Shown one piece after another: positions 1 through 8,775 of a stretch of DNA of 64,000 bases; the stretch's first letter is position 1, and every line of letters starts with the position of its first letter. This DNA is from Pseudomonas fluorescens. Its GTDB lineage: Bacteria > Pseudomonadota > Gammaproteobacteria > Pseudomonadales > Pseudomonadaceae. Under the pieces are notes generated by a model. The model saw only the letters and a program-made list of their open reading frames with translations. It searched no databases and was not told where the DNA came from. The stretch spans positions 29,573 to 93,572 of the forward strand of contig NZ_CABVHQ010000019.1 in NCBI RefSeq assembly GCF_902497895.1. Direction: 5' to 3'. The translations under genes were made by a program, and so were the position numbers.

Positions 1-422
1 GCGAACTTAGCCAACTGCGTTTGCTGCCGGGAGTCGATGGCGAGGTACTCCGGCGGCTGCAACCATGGATCGCGCTGCTGCCCAGGGACGCCAGTCTGAA
101 TATCAACACCGCGCCGGCTTTGTTGCTGATGACGCTGGAGGGCATGACGCCGTCCATCGCCGAAGTCTTTGTCAGCCAGCGACCCGCCCAAGGTTATCGC
201 TCTGCTCAAGCGTTTACCCAAGACCCGTTGCTCTCCGGGCTGGGTCTGAGCAGTCATGGCCTGGGCGTCAGCAGCCGCTGGTTTCGCATCACGGTGCAAG
301 TCGCCCTGGGACAAAGTCACTTGCGGCTGGTCACCGATGTTGAACGTGATCTCAAAAGCCGTCAGTTGACCATCGTGCAACGACGCCTCCTGGCCCCGCT
401 TGAAAGTGATATTTCCCGATGA
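1..422 (+). CDS. gspK: Type II secretion minor pseudopilin GspK, C-terminal part
   Basis: The frame is open from base 3 with no start inside the window, so only the last ~139 residues are present. GspK is the large minor pseudopilin that caps the periplasmic pseudopilus tip of type II secretion systems. The visible part has the family signature of an Asn-Thr-Ala-Pro turn (NINTAPALLL, encoded near bases 102-131), followed by a helix-hairpin-helix-like stretch and a terminal beta-rich segment ending in VQRRLLAP. The stop overlaps the gspL start by four bases (ATGA), so it is the upstream member of a gspK-L-M operon. The subfamily (Xcp, Hxc or another) cannot be told from this fragment. Confidence 0.85.
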   Translation, partial: ELSQLRLLPGVDGEVLRRLQPWIALLPRDASLNINTAPALLLMTLEGMTPSIAEVFVSQRPAQGYRSAQAFTQDPLLSGLGLSSHGLGVSSRWFRITVQVALGQSHLRLVTDVERDLKSRQLTIVQRRLLAPLESDISR

Positions 423-1510
423 AAACCTGGCTTTACCTGACCGCTGAAGGTCTGGCCGATCCGTCGCCGGACTGGCCGAGTTGTATAGTGCGAGCGTCTG
501 GCGAGCGGCAATACATTACCCTGGCCCAAGCCGCGGAGGAGCTGGGCGCAGAGGTGATTCGACTGCTGCTACCGGTGGAAATGTGTAGCTGGTTTCGTAC
601 CGAAAAGTGGCCTTCGAGGCGCCGGCCGAGTGTTCAGGCAATCGCCTTTGCCATCGAAGATCAACTGGGGGAAGAGCTCGAAATGCTCCACCTGAGTGCC
701 GGGGAGCGCGATCAGGAGGGGCGTTATCCGGTTCTGGTTACCCACAAGACTCGCTTCAAGGCCCTGTTGGACCTGCTCGCCGAACTGGGCATTGAGATCT
801 CAGCCATCCACGTCGACGCGGATCTGTTGCCCGACGATCAGGCTTATGCCGCGTGGTGGTTCGGACGATGGGTTCTCGGAGGTGCGCTGGGTGCTCGTCT
901 GGCTGTACCGGCAGAGGCCGTGGTAACCCTCGAGGCGCTTCTCCCCGAGAATCTTTGTTGGCTGGAGGACGGCCATGACCACCTGTTGCCGGGGAACACA
1001 GGTCAGGCCATCAATCTGTTGCAGGGTGAGTTCCGTCAGGTTCGAGGCCGCTGGCCATGGCCGACAGCCATGCTGGCTGGCGCGGTGCTATTTGCCTTGT
1101 CATCAGGCTTCACCGAGGTCCGCAGCCAGCATTTCGAACGCGAGGCTCAGCGCCTGTATACCCAGAGTGTGCAACGCTTCAAAACCTTGTATCCGGACCA
1201 GACCCGCATTGTTGACCTGGCTGCGCAACTCAAGTCCTTGCAAAGCCAAGGCAGGGTCAATCAGAGCACACAGATCGCCCGCCTGGTGAACCTGACCGAA
1301 CAGGTCATCGGTGGCAGCAGTGTCGAGGTGCAGCGCATCGAGTTTCGGGCCGGTGAGGGCTGGAAAATACAACTGACCGCCAGCAGCTTCACGGAGCTGG
1401 AACAACTGCGCGAGCGTGGGCAAAAGAGCGGCATGCCGATCAAACTGGGCAGCGCCAGCAAGGAGCAAAACCGGGTACAGGCACTGCTGATTTTCGAGGA
1501 GCAATCATGA
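419..1510 (+). CDS. gspL: Type II secretion inner-membrane platform protein GspL
   Basis: 363 residues. GspL links the cytoplasmic ATPase GspE to the inner-membrane platform and to GspM. The N-terminal ~200 residues are the cytoplasmic actin-like region; a single membrane segment lies near residues 216-234 (WPTAMLAGAVLFALSSG), followed by a periplasmic ferredoxin-like domain of ~120 residues. The order cytoplasmic domain, one TM, periplasmic domain is diagnostic of GspL, and the position between gspK and gspM supports it. The start overlaps the gspK stop and the stop overlaps the gspM start. The protein is a little shorter than many GspL homologues (~380-400), within family range. Confidence 0.85.
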   Translation: MKTWLYLTAEGLADPSPDWPSCIVRASGERQYITLAQAAEELGAEVIRLLLPVEMCSWFRTEKWPSRRRPSVQAIAFAIEDQLGEELEMLHLSAGERDQEGRYPVLVTHKTRFKALLDLLAELGIEISAIHVDADLLPDDQAYAAWWFGRWVLGGALGARLAVPAEAVVTLEALLPENLCWLEDGHDHLLPGNTGQAINLLQGEFRQVRGRWPWPTAMLAGAVLFALSSGFTEVRSQHFEREAQRLYTQSVQRFKTLYPDQTRIVDLAAQLKSLQSQGRVNQSTQIARLVNLTEQVIGGSSVEVQRIEFRAGEGWKIQLTASSFTELEQLRERGQKSGMPIKLGSASKEQNRVQALLIFEEQS

Positions 1511-1974
1511 TGGGCAAATCCCTGAAGTTACCGACGGCGGTGATTGAAACCTGGAGTCGCCTGTCGCGGCGTGATCGCCAGTGGTTGAGCGGGCTTGGGG
1601 TGTTTCTGCTGGCAGTGCTGGCTTTCAGCGCCGTCTGGCAACCGGCTCGGCAGCGGTTGCTGGTGGCCGAGCGGCAGTACCAACAACAGCGTGCCCTGGC
1701 TATGGAAATCCAACGCGTGCAGCCGTCCGATGGGCGAGCCGCCACGACTCAGCCTCTGTCTACTCAAGTCAGTGAGAGTGCCGTCGCGGCCGGGCTTGAA
1801 CTGCAACAGTTCGACGTGGAGGGCGACAGGCTGCGGCTGACGGTCAGCGGCGACGCGCTGGTCTTGTTGGCCTGGCTGGACACGACCGAGCAAGGAGGTG
1901 CGGCACTGCAATCGCTGACCCTGGAAAAACGCGGCAAGCTATTGGAGGCGCGGATGGTGTTGTTCCAGATATAA
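1507..1974 (+). CDS. gspM: Type II secretion protein GspM
   Basis: 155 residues. GspM is a small bitopic inner-membrane protein that binds GspL. A short cytoplasmic N-terminus carries the family-typical Ser-Arg-Arg-Asp-Arg-Gln motif (WSRLSRRDRQWLSGL, residues ~17-31). A membrane helix follows (GVFLLAVLAFSAVW) and then a periplasmic coiled and ferredoxin-like part. The start overlaps the gspL stop, so translation is probably coupled. It is the last secretion gene here; no gspN follows, and a weak hairpin (CCGGC/GCCGG at 1981-1994) lies just after the stop. Confidence 0.82.
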   Translation: MMGKSLKLPTAVIETWSRLSRRDRQWLSGLGVFLLAVLAFSAVWQPARQRLLVAERQYQQQRALAMEIQRVQPSDGRAATTQPLSTQVSESAVAAGLELQQFDVEGDRLRLTVSGDALVLLAWLDTTEQGGAALQSLTLEKRGKLLEARMVLFQI

Positions 1975-2068
1975 CAACATCCGGCTTACGCCGGGCGCTT
2001 TATATTAAGTTTTAATTCAGCCTGGCGGCTTATGCTGAGCCCATCAAAAGCGAAAATGGATCACTGTC

Positions 2069-2416
2069 ATGAAAACCCGTTACTTCGTTCTGCTGCTGGC
2101 CCCGCTGTTCAGTACCGCTGCCTTGGCGACCGCCGGTTATACCGGTCCCGGCGCCCAATCGGTGGTCACCGTCGCTGCCGCGCAAGCCGCCCCCGACGAT
2201 ACCCCGGTGGTGCTGCAAGGCCATGTGATCCAGAAGTTGAAGGGCGAGAAGTACGAATTCAAGGACGCCACCGGCACCATCACGGTCGAGATCGACGATG
2301 AGGATCTGCCGCCGGTGGGCTTCAATGAGAATACCCAGGTCAAGCTGACCGGCGAGGTCGACAAGGGTTTGATGAGCCGCGAAGTCGATGTCGACCTGGT
2401 GGAAGTCATCAACTGA
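2069..2416 (+). CDS. YgiW/YdeI-type periplasmic OB-fold stress protein
   Basis: 115 residues with a clear Sec signal peptide (MKTRYFVLLLAPLFSTAALA, cleavage about residue 20). The rest matches the bacterial OB-fold family (BOF; YgiW/YdeI/NirD-like): LQGHVIQKLKGEKYEFKDATG, then TITVEIDDEDLP and a terminal EVDVDLVEVI strand. Family members are small periplasmic proteins linked to stress and cationic-peptide tolerance; the ligand is unknown. It stands alone, 94 bases after gspM and convergent with the MFS gene. The Shine-Dalgarno is weak (GGAT eight bases upstream). Confidence 0.8.
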   Translation: MKTRYFVLLLAPLFSTAALATAGYTGPGAQSVVTVAAAQAAPDDTPVVLQGHVIQKLKGEKYEFKDATGTITVEIDDEDLPPVGFNENTQVKLTGEVDKGLMSREVDVDLVEVIN

Positions 2417-2429
2417 TCGCAGTCGTTAC

Positions 2430-2462
2430 AACAGGGCCACCTAGCGACCCTGTTCGCTTTTT
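2430..2462 (+). terminator. Rho-independent terminator after the ygiW-like gene
   Basis: Seven-base arms AACAGGG/CCCTGTT (2430-2436 and 2448-2454) with an 11-base loop are followed by TTTTT at 2458-2462 on the + strand. It overlaps the 3' end of the convergent MFS gene, whose stop is at 2441-2443. Confidence 0.65.
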
Positions 2463-3706
2463 ACCGGCAACTTGCTCAGGTGCAGCGCTACCAATAGCGC
2501 CGCCACCAGCAGACTGCCGATAAACAGCCCGATACCATTCCAGCCCGCCAGGTGCCAGAACACGCCGCCGACGGTCCCCGCAATGCTCGACCCCGCGTAG
2601 TAGCTGAACAGGTAAAGCGACGACGCCTGGCCCCTGGCCTTGGTCGCGCGGCGGCCGATCCAGCTGCTGGCCACCGAGTGCGCGCCGAAGAAGCCGAAGG
2701 TGAACAGCAGCATGCCGATGAGTACCAGCGATAACGGCGTGAACAGGGTCAAGGCAATCCCCGCCAGCATCAGCACTATGGTGCCCCAGAGCATTTTGCG
2801 GCGACCGAAGGTGTCAGCCAGCGCGCCGACTTTTGCCGAGCTGTAGATCCCTGACAGGTACACCACCGAGAGCAGGCCGACGAATGCCTGGTCCATGTGG
2901 TACGGCTCGGCCAGCAGGCGATAGCCGATGTAGTTGAACAGGGTCACGAAGGCGCCCATCAGCAGGAAGGCTTCGAGGAATAGCCATGGCAGACCGGCGT
3001 CGCGAAAGTGCATGGTGAAGCCGTCAAGCAGGCTGCGTGGGTGCAACGAGCGTGAACGGAAGTTGCGTGACTGTGGCAGGATCCTCCAGAACACCGCCGC
3101 CGCTATCAGCGCCAGACCGCCGATCACCAGCAGCGCGGTGTGCCAGCTGACAAAGTCGATCAACACACCGGTGATCAAGCGTCCGCACATACCTCCAATC
3201 GCGTTGCCACCGATGTACAAACCCATCGCCAGGCCGATGTGCTGTGGGTGGATCTCTTCACTCAGGTAAGTCATGGCCACCGCCGCCAGCCCGCTCAGGG
3301 ACAGCCCGGTCAGCGCGCGCATCACCAGCACTCCTTGCCAGCTCGGCATCATTGCACTGGCGATGGTGCACAGCGCCGCGGCGAACAGGGCCGCGACCAT
3401 TACCGGTTTACGGCCGATGCGATCGGAAATCGGGCCGGTGATCAGCAGGCCGATGGCGAGCATCCCGGTGGCAACCGAAAGGATCAAGCTGCTCTGCGCG
3501 GCGTTGATGGAAAACTCCTGGGACAGCAGCGGCATCATCGGCTGCACGCAATAGAGCAGGGCGAAGGTCGCGAAGCCACCGCAGAACAGCGCCAGCACCG
3601 TGCGCATGAATGACGGCGTGCCTTTTTCGATGTAAGTGTCATTCAGTTCGGCGACCGGTGCAGCAGGCGGCATTTCGTGGGCTAGTGGGGCGACAGCAGT
3701 TTTCAC
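2441..3706 (-). CDS. Major facilitator superfamily transporter (YnfM-like)
   Basis: 421 residues, about 12 membrane helices in the 6+6 arrangement. The MFS loop 2-3 motif is visible as GPISDRIGRKPVM (near residues 91-103), and the equivalent in the second half is GALADTFGRRKMLWG. The N-terminal ~35 residues are polar and Pro/Ala-rich and precede helix 1 (TVLALFCGGFATFALLY). The GTG at 3706 is chosen because GAGGT lies five bases upstream; the next in-frame ATG has no ribosome site. It is divergent from a LysR gene across a 119-base gap, the usual layout for an exporter and its regulator. The substrate is not predictable; YnfM-type drug or arabinose efflux is the nearest likeness. Confidence 0.8.
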   Translation of the reverse strand: MKTAVAPLAHEMPPAAPVAELNDTYIEKGTPSFMRTVLALFCGGFATFALLYCVQPMMPLLSQEFSINAAQSSLILSVATGMLAIGLLITGPISDRIGRKPVMVAALFAAALCTIASAMMPSWQGVLVMRALTGLSLSGLAAVAMTYLSEEIHPQHIGLAMGLYIGGNAIGGMCGRLITGVLIDFVSWHTALLVIGGLALIAAAVFWRILPQSRNFRSRSLHPRSLLDGFTMHFRDAGLPWLFLEAFLLMGAFVTLFNYIGYRLLAEPYHMDQAFVGLLSVVYLSGIYSSAKVGALADTFGRRKMLWGTIVLMLAGIALTLFTPLSLVLIGMLLFTFGFFGAHSVASSWIGRRATKARGQASSLYLFSYYAGSSIAGTVGGVFWHLAGWNGIGLFIGSLLVAALLVALHLSKLPVKSEQGR

Positions 3707-3788
3707 GGGGGACCTCGGTGGGGCGCAGGCGGTCAGGCAATGAAAAAAGCATATAGCTAGCTAATGATTCTATCCAATATATTGTTCG

Positions 3789-3813
3789 ACCTGTTTGATA
3801 GGTTTTACGACCT
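3789..3813. promoter_or_regulatory. Candidate LysR operator between the MFS and LysR genes
   Basis: ACCT-N7-AGGT (3789-3803) is a 15-base interrupted palindrome, and a further ACCT at 3810 makes an ACCT/AGGT/ACCT series. It lies 13-37 bases upstream of the LysR start, where LysR proteins typically bind. Inference from layout and symmetry only. Confidence 0.3.
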
Positions 3814-3825
3814 AATGGAGTTTTC

Positions 3826-4725
3826 ATGGAATTGCGTCACCTGCGCTACTTCATCGCGGTCGCCGAAGAACTGCACTTTGGCCGCGCTGCCCAGGTGCTG
3901 GGCATCTCCCAGCCACCCTTGAGTCAGCAGATTCAAGCCCTGGAGCAGGAGGTCGGTGCACGATTGTTCGAGCGGACCAATCGTCGGGTCGAGCTGAGTG
4001 AAGCCGGTCGACTGTTTCTTGAGGAGGCGCGGCTGGTGCTGGCGCAGGTCGACAAAGCCGCCGACGTGGCCAGGCGCGCGCAACTCGGCGAGCTGGGAGA
4101 ACTGAAGATCGGCTTCACCTCGTCAGCGCCGTTCAACTCGAACATCCCACAAGCGATTTTCGCCTTTCGTCAGAGCTTCCCGGCGGTGCACCTGAACCTG
4201 CGGGAAATGAGCAGCACCCAGGTGGCCGATGCGCTGGTGGATCAGTCGATCCAGGTCGGCCTCATGCGCCCCTTGCCACTGCCGGATTCGTTGAGCGTGG
4301 TCGAGTTGATGCGCGAGCCCCTGGTGGCGGTGCTCAGCTCCAAGCATCCACTGGTGGTCGGCAGTGAGGAAGGTCTGTACCTGTCGGCGCTGGCCCCTGA
4401 GTCTTTTGTGTTTTTCCCGCGCAGCTATGGCAGCGGCTTGTATACCCAGCTGCTCAGCCTGGCGCGGGAGGCCGGGTTCAGCCCGCACTTCGCTCAAGAG
4501 GCCGGCGAGGCAATGACCATTATCGGACTGGTGGCCGCGGGATTGGGAGTGTCGGTACTGCCAGCCTCTTACCGGCAAATGCGCATCGAGGGCGTGGTCT
4601 ATCGACCCCTGCTCGACCCGCTAGCGATCTCCGCGGTATGGCTGGTGCAGAGAAAGGACCAAAGCTCACCGATGGCCAAGGCGTTTGTCGAGTTGTTGAC
4701 CCGCAAGGCCGAGTCCATCGGTTGA
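3826..4725 (+). CDS. LysR-family transcriptional regulator
   Basis: 299 residues. The N-terminal winged HTH is canonical (MELRHLRYFIAVAEELHFGRAA then LGISQPPLSQQIQALEQEVGARLF, residues 1-50), followed by the linker helix and a periplasmic-binding-protein-like effector domain from ~residue 90 (LKIGFTSSAPFN). A GGAG sits five bases before the ATG. The LHFGRAAQ/RQLHIS type N-terminus resembles the CatR/BenM/CbbR branch. The divergent MFS transporter is the obvious target. The effector is unknown. Confidence 0.85.
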   Translation: MELRHLRYFIAVAEELHFGRAAQVLGISQPPLSQQIQALEQEVGARLFERTNRRVELSEAGRLFLEEARLVLAQVDKAADVARRAQLGELGELKIGFTSSAPFNSNIPQAIFAFRQSFPAVHLNLREMSSTQVADALVDQSIQVGLMRPLPLPDSLSVVELMREPLVAVLSSKHPLVVGSEEGLYLSALAPESFVFFPRSYGSGLYTQLLSLAREAGFSPHFAQEAGEAMTIIGLVAAGLGVSVLPASYRQMRIEGVVYRPLLDPLAISAVWLVQRKDQSSPMAKAFVELLTRKAESIG

Positions 4726-4804
4726 AGCGTTCGGTTATGGCCCGGTGCGTGGCCACAGGTGTTCGATGGACTGGTCGATCATGGCTTTGGCGATTTGCTG
4801 GCCA

Positions 4805-4910
4805 TAAAAGATCGCAGCCTTCGGCAGCTCCTACAGGGGGTTTGCATACACCAGTGATGCCGCAGGTGAATACGGTCGGCGTAGGAGCTGCCGAAGGCTG
4901 CGATCTTTTG
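4805..4910. repeat. Paired REP element (REPIN), GATCGCAGCC type
   Basis: Two inverted copies of the unit GATCGCAGCC(T)-CGGCAGCTCCTAC, at 4809-4834 and 4881-4909, face each other across ~46 bases. The 445-base gap 4726-5170 otherwise holds only a second REP pair; reading frames through it are not genes. Confidence 0.85.
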
Positions 4911-5040
4911 ATCTTTAACAAGATGAGTGGAGATATCGGGTCACGGATCGGGATCGGGATTAGTGATTTTGAAGAGATCGGCAAGGATGGGCAGCGAGAG
5001 TTTCTCCAGGTGCCCATCACCCTTTACGACTCAAGATCCT

Positions 5041-5146
5041 TCGCGAGCAAGCTCGCTCCTACACTGCGTCGGATACAGATCCCATGCACACCGAAGATCC
5101 AATGTGGGAGCGACGGTGCGGCGATCCGACTTGCTCGCGATTGCAC
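5041..5146. repeat. Mixed REP pair, TCGCGAGCAAGCTCGCTCC type
   Basis: The left half (5041-5063) is the short hairpin TCGCGAGCAAGCTCGCTCC. The right half (5103-5141) is a longer variant in which TGTGGGAGCGA and TTGCTCGCGA are separated by CGGTGCGGCGATCCGAC. The two arms are therefore different variants of the same family. Confidence 0.7.
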
Positions 5147-5170
5147 CAGCTCAGGCGCCACAAATGCCAG

Positions 5171-6397
5171 TTACTGCCAACGCCGAAAGACCAGCGAGGT
5201 GTTGACCCCACCAAAGGCAAAGTTGTTGTTCATCACATACTGGTTGCTCATTTGCCGGAACTCGCCACGCAGGTAGTCCAGTTCGCCGCAACGTGGGTCG
5301 ATGTCATCGAGATTGAAGGTGTGCGCGTATAGGTCGCGGTTCATCATTTCGATGCTGAACCATGACTCCAGCGCCCCACAGGCACCGAGGGTATGGCCGA
5401 GGAAACTCTTCTGCGAACTGATCGGCATGCGGCTGCCGAACAGGCTGCTGGTGGCCTGGGTTTCGGCGATGTCGCCCTGCTCTGTGGCGGTGCCGTGCCC
5501 GTTGACGTAGCCGATGTCGGCAGGCGTGATTCCGGCGTCTTCCAGGGCCAGCTCCATGGCCCGGCGCATGGTGGTTTGCTCCGGTCGGGTAGCGTGCTGG
5601 CCGTCGGCATTGCTGCCGAAACCAACGATTTCCGCATGAATATGCGCACCGCGGGCGAGGGCGTGTTCGAGCTCTTCAAGCACCAGCATGCCGCCGCCTT
5701 CACCGATCACCAAACCATCGCGGCCGATGTCGTAAGGGCGCGGGCTGGTCTGTGGTGCGTCGTTTTTCAGGCTGGTGGCATAGAGCGCATCGAAGACCAT
5801 GGCTTCGGTCGGGCACAGTTCTTCGGCGCCGCCGGCGAGCATCAGCGGCAGGCGGCCGAACTTGATCGCTTCATAGGCATAGCCGATGCCCTGGCTGCCG
5901 CTGGTACAGGCGCTGGACGTCGGGATCAACCGCCCGGTGAGACCGAAGAAGATGCTGATATTCGCCGCTGTGGTGTGCGGCATCATGCGCACGTAAGAGT
6001 TGGCATTCAGACCTTCGGCAACCGAGTTCAGCAGCATCTGGCCGAAGGCTTTGATTTCGTCAGTGCTGCCGGTGGACGAGCCACAGGACACGCCCATGCG
6101 CCCATCCTTGATCGATTCATCACCCAGCAACCCGGCGTCAGCCAAGGCTCGTTCAGCCGCGGCGACCGCCAGCCGTGAAACCCGGCCCATGCTGCGCAGT
6201 TGTTTGCGAGTCCAGTGGGCGGGCACCTTGAAGTCATCGATCGGCCCGGCCAGCCGGGTGTTCAATTCAGTGAAGCGGTCCCACTCATCCATGCGCCGGA
6301 TGCCGCTGCGGTTGGCGCGGAAGTTGGCGGCGATGGTTTCCCAGTCGCTGCCCAGTGAGGTGATGCCGGCCATGCCGGTGACGACGACGCGCTTCAT
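5171..6397 (-). CDS. apeR: APE beta-ketoacyl-ACP synthase, FabF-like (ApeR)
   Basis: 408 residues, a complete KASII-type ketosynthase. The Cys-His-His triad is visible: C164 (SSACTSGSQG), H301 (NGHGTATEQGD) and H335 (SFLGHTLGACGA). In characterised APE systems ApeR is a homodimeric ketosynthase that works beside the ApeO:ApeC pair. The start is the ATG at 6397, which overlaps the apeQ stop (ATGA) and has GGAGG nine bases upstream. It is the last gene of the leftward operon; only REP elements follow. A FabF paralogue for ordinary fatty acids is the alternative, but the neighbours make the APE role much more likely. Confidence 0.85.
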   Translation of the reverse strand: MKRVVVTGMAGITSLGSDWETIAANFRANRSGIRRMDEWDRFTELNTRLAGPIDDFKVPAHWTRKQLRSMGRVSRLAVAAAERALADAGLLGDESIKDGRMGVSCGSSTGSTDEIKAFGQMLLNSVAEGLNANSYVRMMPHTTAANISIFFGLTGRLIPTSSACTSGSQGIGYAYEAIKFGRLPLMLAGGAEELCPTEAMVFDALYATSLKNDAPQTSPRPYDIGRDGLVIGEGGGMLVLEELEHALARGAHIHAEIVGFGSNADGQHATRPEQTTMRRAMELALEDAGITPADIGYVNGHGTATEQGDIAETQATSSLFGSRMPISSQKSFLGHTLGACGALESWFSIEMMNRDLYAHTFNLDDIDPRCGELDYLRGEFRQMSNQYVMNNNFAFGGVNTSLVFRRWQ

Positions 6398-7125
6398 CAA
6401 CACAGGCCTCCGTTGACGGCCAGAACCTGCCGGGTGATATAGGACGCTTCGGCAGACATCAGGAAGTTCACCGCACTGGCGACTTCTTCCGGGGTGCCCA
6501 TGCGTTGTGCGGGGATCATTTTCATCAGCTCTTCGACCGGCACGTTTTCGTCGAGCATCGCCGTGTCGATCAAGCCCGGTGCGACACAGTTGACGGTGAT
6601 TTTGCGTTTGCCCAGTTCGATGGCCAGCGCCTTGGCAGCACCGATCAGTCCAGCCTTGGAGGCGCTGTAGTTGACCTGCCCGCGATTGCCGATCAGCCCC
6701 GACACCGAGGTGATGCAGACAATTCGTCCGGCGGCGCGGCGCCGGATCATGGGCATCATCACCGGGTGCAGCACGTTGTAGAAACCGTCCAGGTTGGTGC
6801 GCATCACCACGTCCCAGTCGTCCTCGCTGAGCGCCGGGAAGGCACCGTCGCGGGTCAGCCCGGCATTCAGGACCACGCCGTAATAGGCACCATGGGTGTC
6901 GACGTCGGCTTCGAGAATGGCTTTGCAGCTGGCCCGCTCCGACACGTCGAATTGCAGAATACGCGCGCTACGGCCCAGGGCCTGGACTTCGGCCTGCACG
7001 GCTTCGGCGTCGCTACGACCATTGCGGCAGTGCAGCACCAGGTCGAAACCTGCCTGGGCCAAACGCAAGGCAATGGCGCGGCCGATGCCACGGCTGGAGC
7101 CGGTGACCAGTACGGATTCAGTCAT
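6397..7125 (-). CDS. apeQ: APE 3-oxoacyl-ACP reductase, FabG-like (ApeQ)
   Basis: 242 residues of the short-chain dehydrogenase/reductase family. The cofactor motif is TGSSRGIG (residues 8-15), LNAG is at 86-89, and the catalytic residues are S140 (CITSVSG), Y153 and K157 (YSASK). It reduces the 3-keto group after each condensation, with NADPH expected. The ATG at 7125 is chosen over an upstream in-frame ATG because AGGAG precedes it by seven bases. It overlaps apeP by eight bases and apeR by one codon, so the four ketide-processing genes R-Q-P-O are translationally coupled. Confidence 0.87.
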   Translation of the reverse strand: MTESVLVTGSSRGIGRAIALRLAQAGFDLVLHCRNGRSDAEAVQAEVQALGRSARILQFDVSERASCKAILEADVDTHGAYYGVVLNAGLTRDGAFPALSEDDWDVVMRTNLDGFYNVLHPVMMPMIRRRAAGRIVCITSVSGLIGNRGQVNYSASKAGLIGAAKALAIELGKRKITVNCVAPGLIDTAMLDENVPVEELMKMIPAQRMGTPEEVASAVNFLMSAEASYITRQVLAVNGGLC

Positions 7126-7582
7126 GACTGGACTCCTGGGGTTCGTCAAGGTAGAGAGTTGGCTGCGGCGGGCAGAACACGTTCAGGCGTGCAGTGGCAT
7201 GGATGCCAGGGCCGTAGATATGACATTCGAAGATGCCCATTCCGCTGGCGTCTTCCAGGGAGCGCAGGGCATGCAGGGTCAGCTCGGTGCCAGCAGGGAA
7301 GTATTCCACGTTGCATTCAAATTTACGCGTACCGAGCAGAAATCCCAACTCCACCGGATTGCCCAGCAGGCGCGCGCGACAACCGGCATAGGCGGCGACG
7401 CTCTGGGCCATCAGCTCGACGCCAATCCAGGCTGGCAGGCTGCCGTCGGGACGGCTGAACACGCCGCCGGGCTTGACCGTGAGGCGGGTGTGGATTTGTT
7501 CTTCGTCGAACGACAGCACCTGGTCGATGAGGATCATGTCGCCAGCGTGGGGAATCAGCTCGGCGAGCGGCCAATCAATCAT
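7118..7582 (-). CDS. apeP: APE hotdog-fold dehydratase subunit (ApeP)
   Basis: 154 residues, a FabZ/FabA-like hotdog domain (LIPHAGDMILIDQV at the start; GVELMAQSVAAYAG for the central helix). E56 in VELMAQ matches the FabZ catalytic Glu position, but the HFPxxPxxPG loop that carries the FabZ His is absent: the equivalent region reads FSRPDGSLPAWIG. This fits a subunit that works with a second dehydratase (ApeI), which is here fused to the acyl-activating enzyme at 18577-20256. The start at 7582 has GGAG seven bases upstream and overlaps apeO (ATGA). It dehydrates 3-hydroxyacyl-ACP to the conjugated enoyl product. Confidence 0.8.
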   Translation of the reverse strand: MIDWPLAELIPHAGDMILIDQVLSFDEEQIHTRLTVKPGGVFSRPDGSLPAWIGVELMAQSVAAYAGCRARLLGNPVELGFLLGTRKFECNVEYFPAGTELTLHALRSLEDASGMGIFECHIYGPGIHATARLNVFCPPQPTLYLDEPQESSHD

Positions 7583-8775
7583 GGGGCGTCTCCGATAATC
7601 AGGCTGACGTTGTTGCCACCGAAGGCAAAGGAGTTGCTCATCAGACAGCGCGGTGCGCTTTGGTCGAGGCGATCGGCTGAAGTAACCCATTTTAACTCGG
7701 GCAACTGAGGATCGGCCTGGCCATCCCAGATGTGCGGCGGCAACGCGTGTTCGCTGTTGTCGGCAGCCAGGCTCAGCCAGCAGAAGGCCGCCTCCAGTGC
7801 TCCGGCTGCACCGAGGGTGTGGCCGGTCATGGGCTTGGTCGATGAGCAGGCCACGCCGCCGGGGAACAGCGTCGCGACCGCCAGGCTTTCCATGGCGTCG
7901 TTATGCTGCGTCGCGGTGCCGTGAAGGTTCAGGTAGCCAATCTGCTCAGGCTGCAAGTGCGCGCGGCTCAAAGCTTTATTCATGGCCTGCAGCGCGCCGC
8001 GGCCACTCGGCTCGGGCGCGGAGATATGGTGGGCATCGGAACTGGCGCCGCCGCCCAGCAAGGCAATCGGCTGCTTGCCGTTGGCGCTTTTGCTCATCAA
8101 AAACAGCACTGCCGCTTCGCCGATATTGATGCCGTTGCGATTGACCGAAAACGGATTGCAGCGTTGCTCGGAAACCGCTTCCAGCGCCGAGAAACCATTG
8201 AGCGTCAACTTGCACAGGCTGTCGACGCCGCCACACAGCACCGCGTCGCACAGGCCCAGGTTCAGCAGCCTTTGCGCACTCATCAACGCCCGGGCGCTGG
8301 AGGTGCAGGCGGTGGAGATTACATAGGCCGGGCCGGTCAGTTGCAACCAGTCGGCGAGAAAGTTCGCCGGGGCGCCGAGTTCCTGTTGCTGATAGTCGTA
8401 ACCGGCGGGGAACTGGCCGTCGCGCAGGTAGCTGGCAATCCCTTGGCTGGCCTCATCGATGCCCGAGGTACTGGTGCCGAGGACGATACCGATACGACCG
8501 CGGCCATAGCGCTGAATCGCCTGGTCGATGTCATCCCGAATCTGCAGTGCAGCTTCCAGCAATAGCTGGTTATTGCGGCTGCGTTGCTCGGCGAGTTCGG
8601 CGGGAATCGCCGCGAGGTCGCCTTTTACGGCGGCCACGGGTAACACGCGATCAGGCACCCAGCCGCTCTCGAGACGCATGCCGGAGCAGTCTCCGGCAAA
8701 CAGCTTGCGCGCAACTTCCTGCTTGCCGCGGCCTAAACCGCAGATCAGCCCCAGGGCATTCAAATAAGCCGTCAT
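7579..8775 (-). CDS. apeO: APE chain-extending ketosynthase (ApeO)
   Basis: 398 residues. The thiolase-fold triad is complete: C157 (STACTSSARA), H285 (NLHGTATQHND) and H319 (KPMTGHTLGAAGA). In known APE systems ApeO pairs with the inactive, chain-length-setting ApeC, encoded here at the promoter-proximal end of the same operon (22100-22828). It differs from the neighbouring FabF-like ApeR in its shorter N-terminal domain and in the TGHTLGAAGA motif. Its ends overlap both neighbours by four bases. Confidence 0.85.
   Translation of the reverse strand: MTAYLNALGLICGLGRGKQEVARKLFAGDCSGMRLESGWVPDRVLPVAAVKGDLAAIPAELAEQRSRNNQLLLEAALQIRDDIDQAIQRYGRGRIGIVLGTSTSGIDEASQGIASYLRDGQFPAGYDYQQQELGAPANFLADWLQLTGPAYVISTACTSSARALMSAQRLLNLGLCDAVLCGGVDSLCKLTLNGFSALEAVSEQRCNPFSVNRNGINIGEAAVLFLMSKSANGKQPIALLGGGASSDAHHISAPEPSGRGALQAMNKALSRAHLQPEQIGYLNLHGTATQHNDAMESLAVATLFPGGVACSSTKPMTGHTLGAAGALEAAFCWLSLAADNSEHALPPHIWDGQADPQLPELKWVTSADRLDQSAPRCLMSNSFAFGGNNVSLIIGDAP

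Noticed and set aside
1981..1994. Terminator after gspM
   Set aside because: A CCGGC/GCCGG hairpin exists but the stem is only five bases and no real T-run follows directly, so it is mentioned only under gspM.
4638..5276. 212-residue + strand frame crossing the lysR end and the REP pairs
   Set aside because: Its middle is the translation of REP sequence and it runs into the apeR 3' end; no start with a ribosome site.
6505..7458. 317-residue + strand frame opposite apeQ and apeP
   Set aside because: Antisense shadow of well-supported SDR and hotdog genes; no family likeness.
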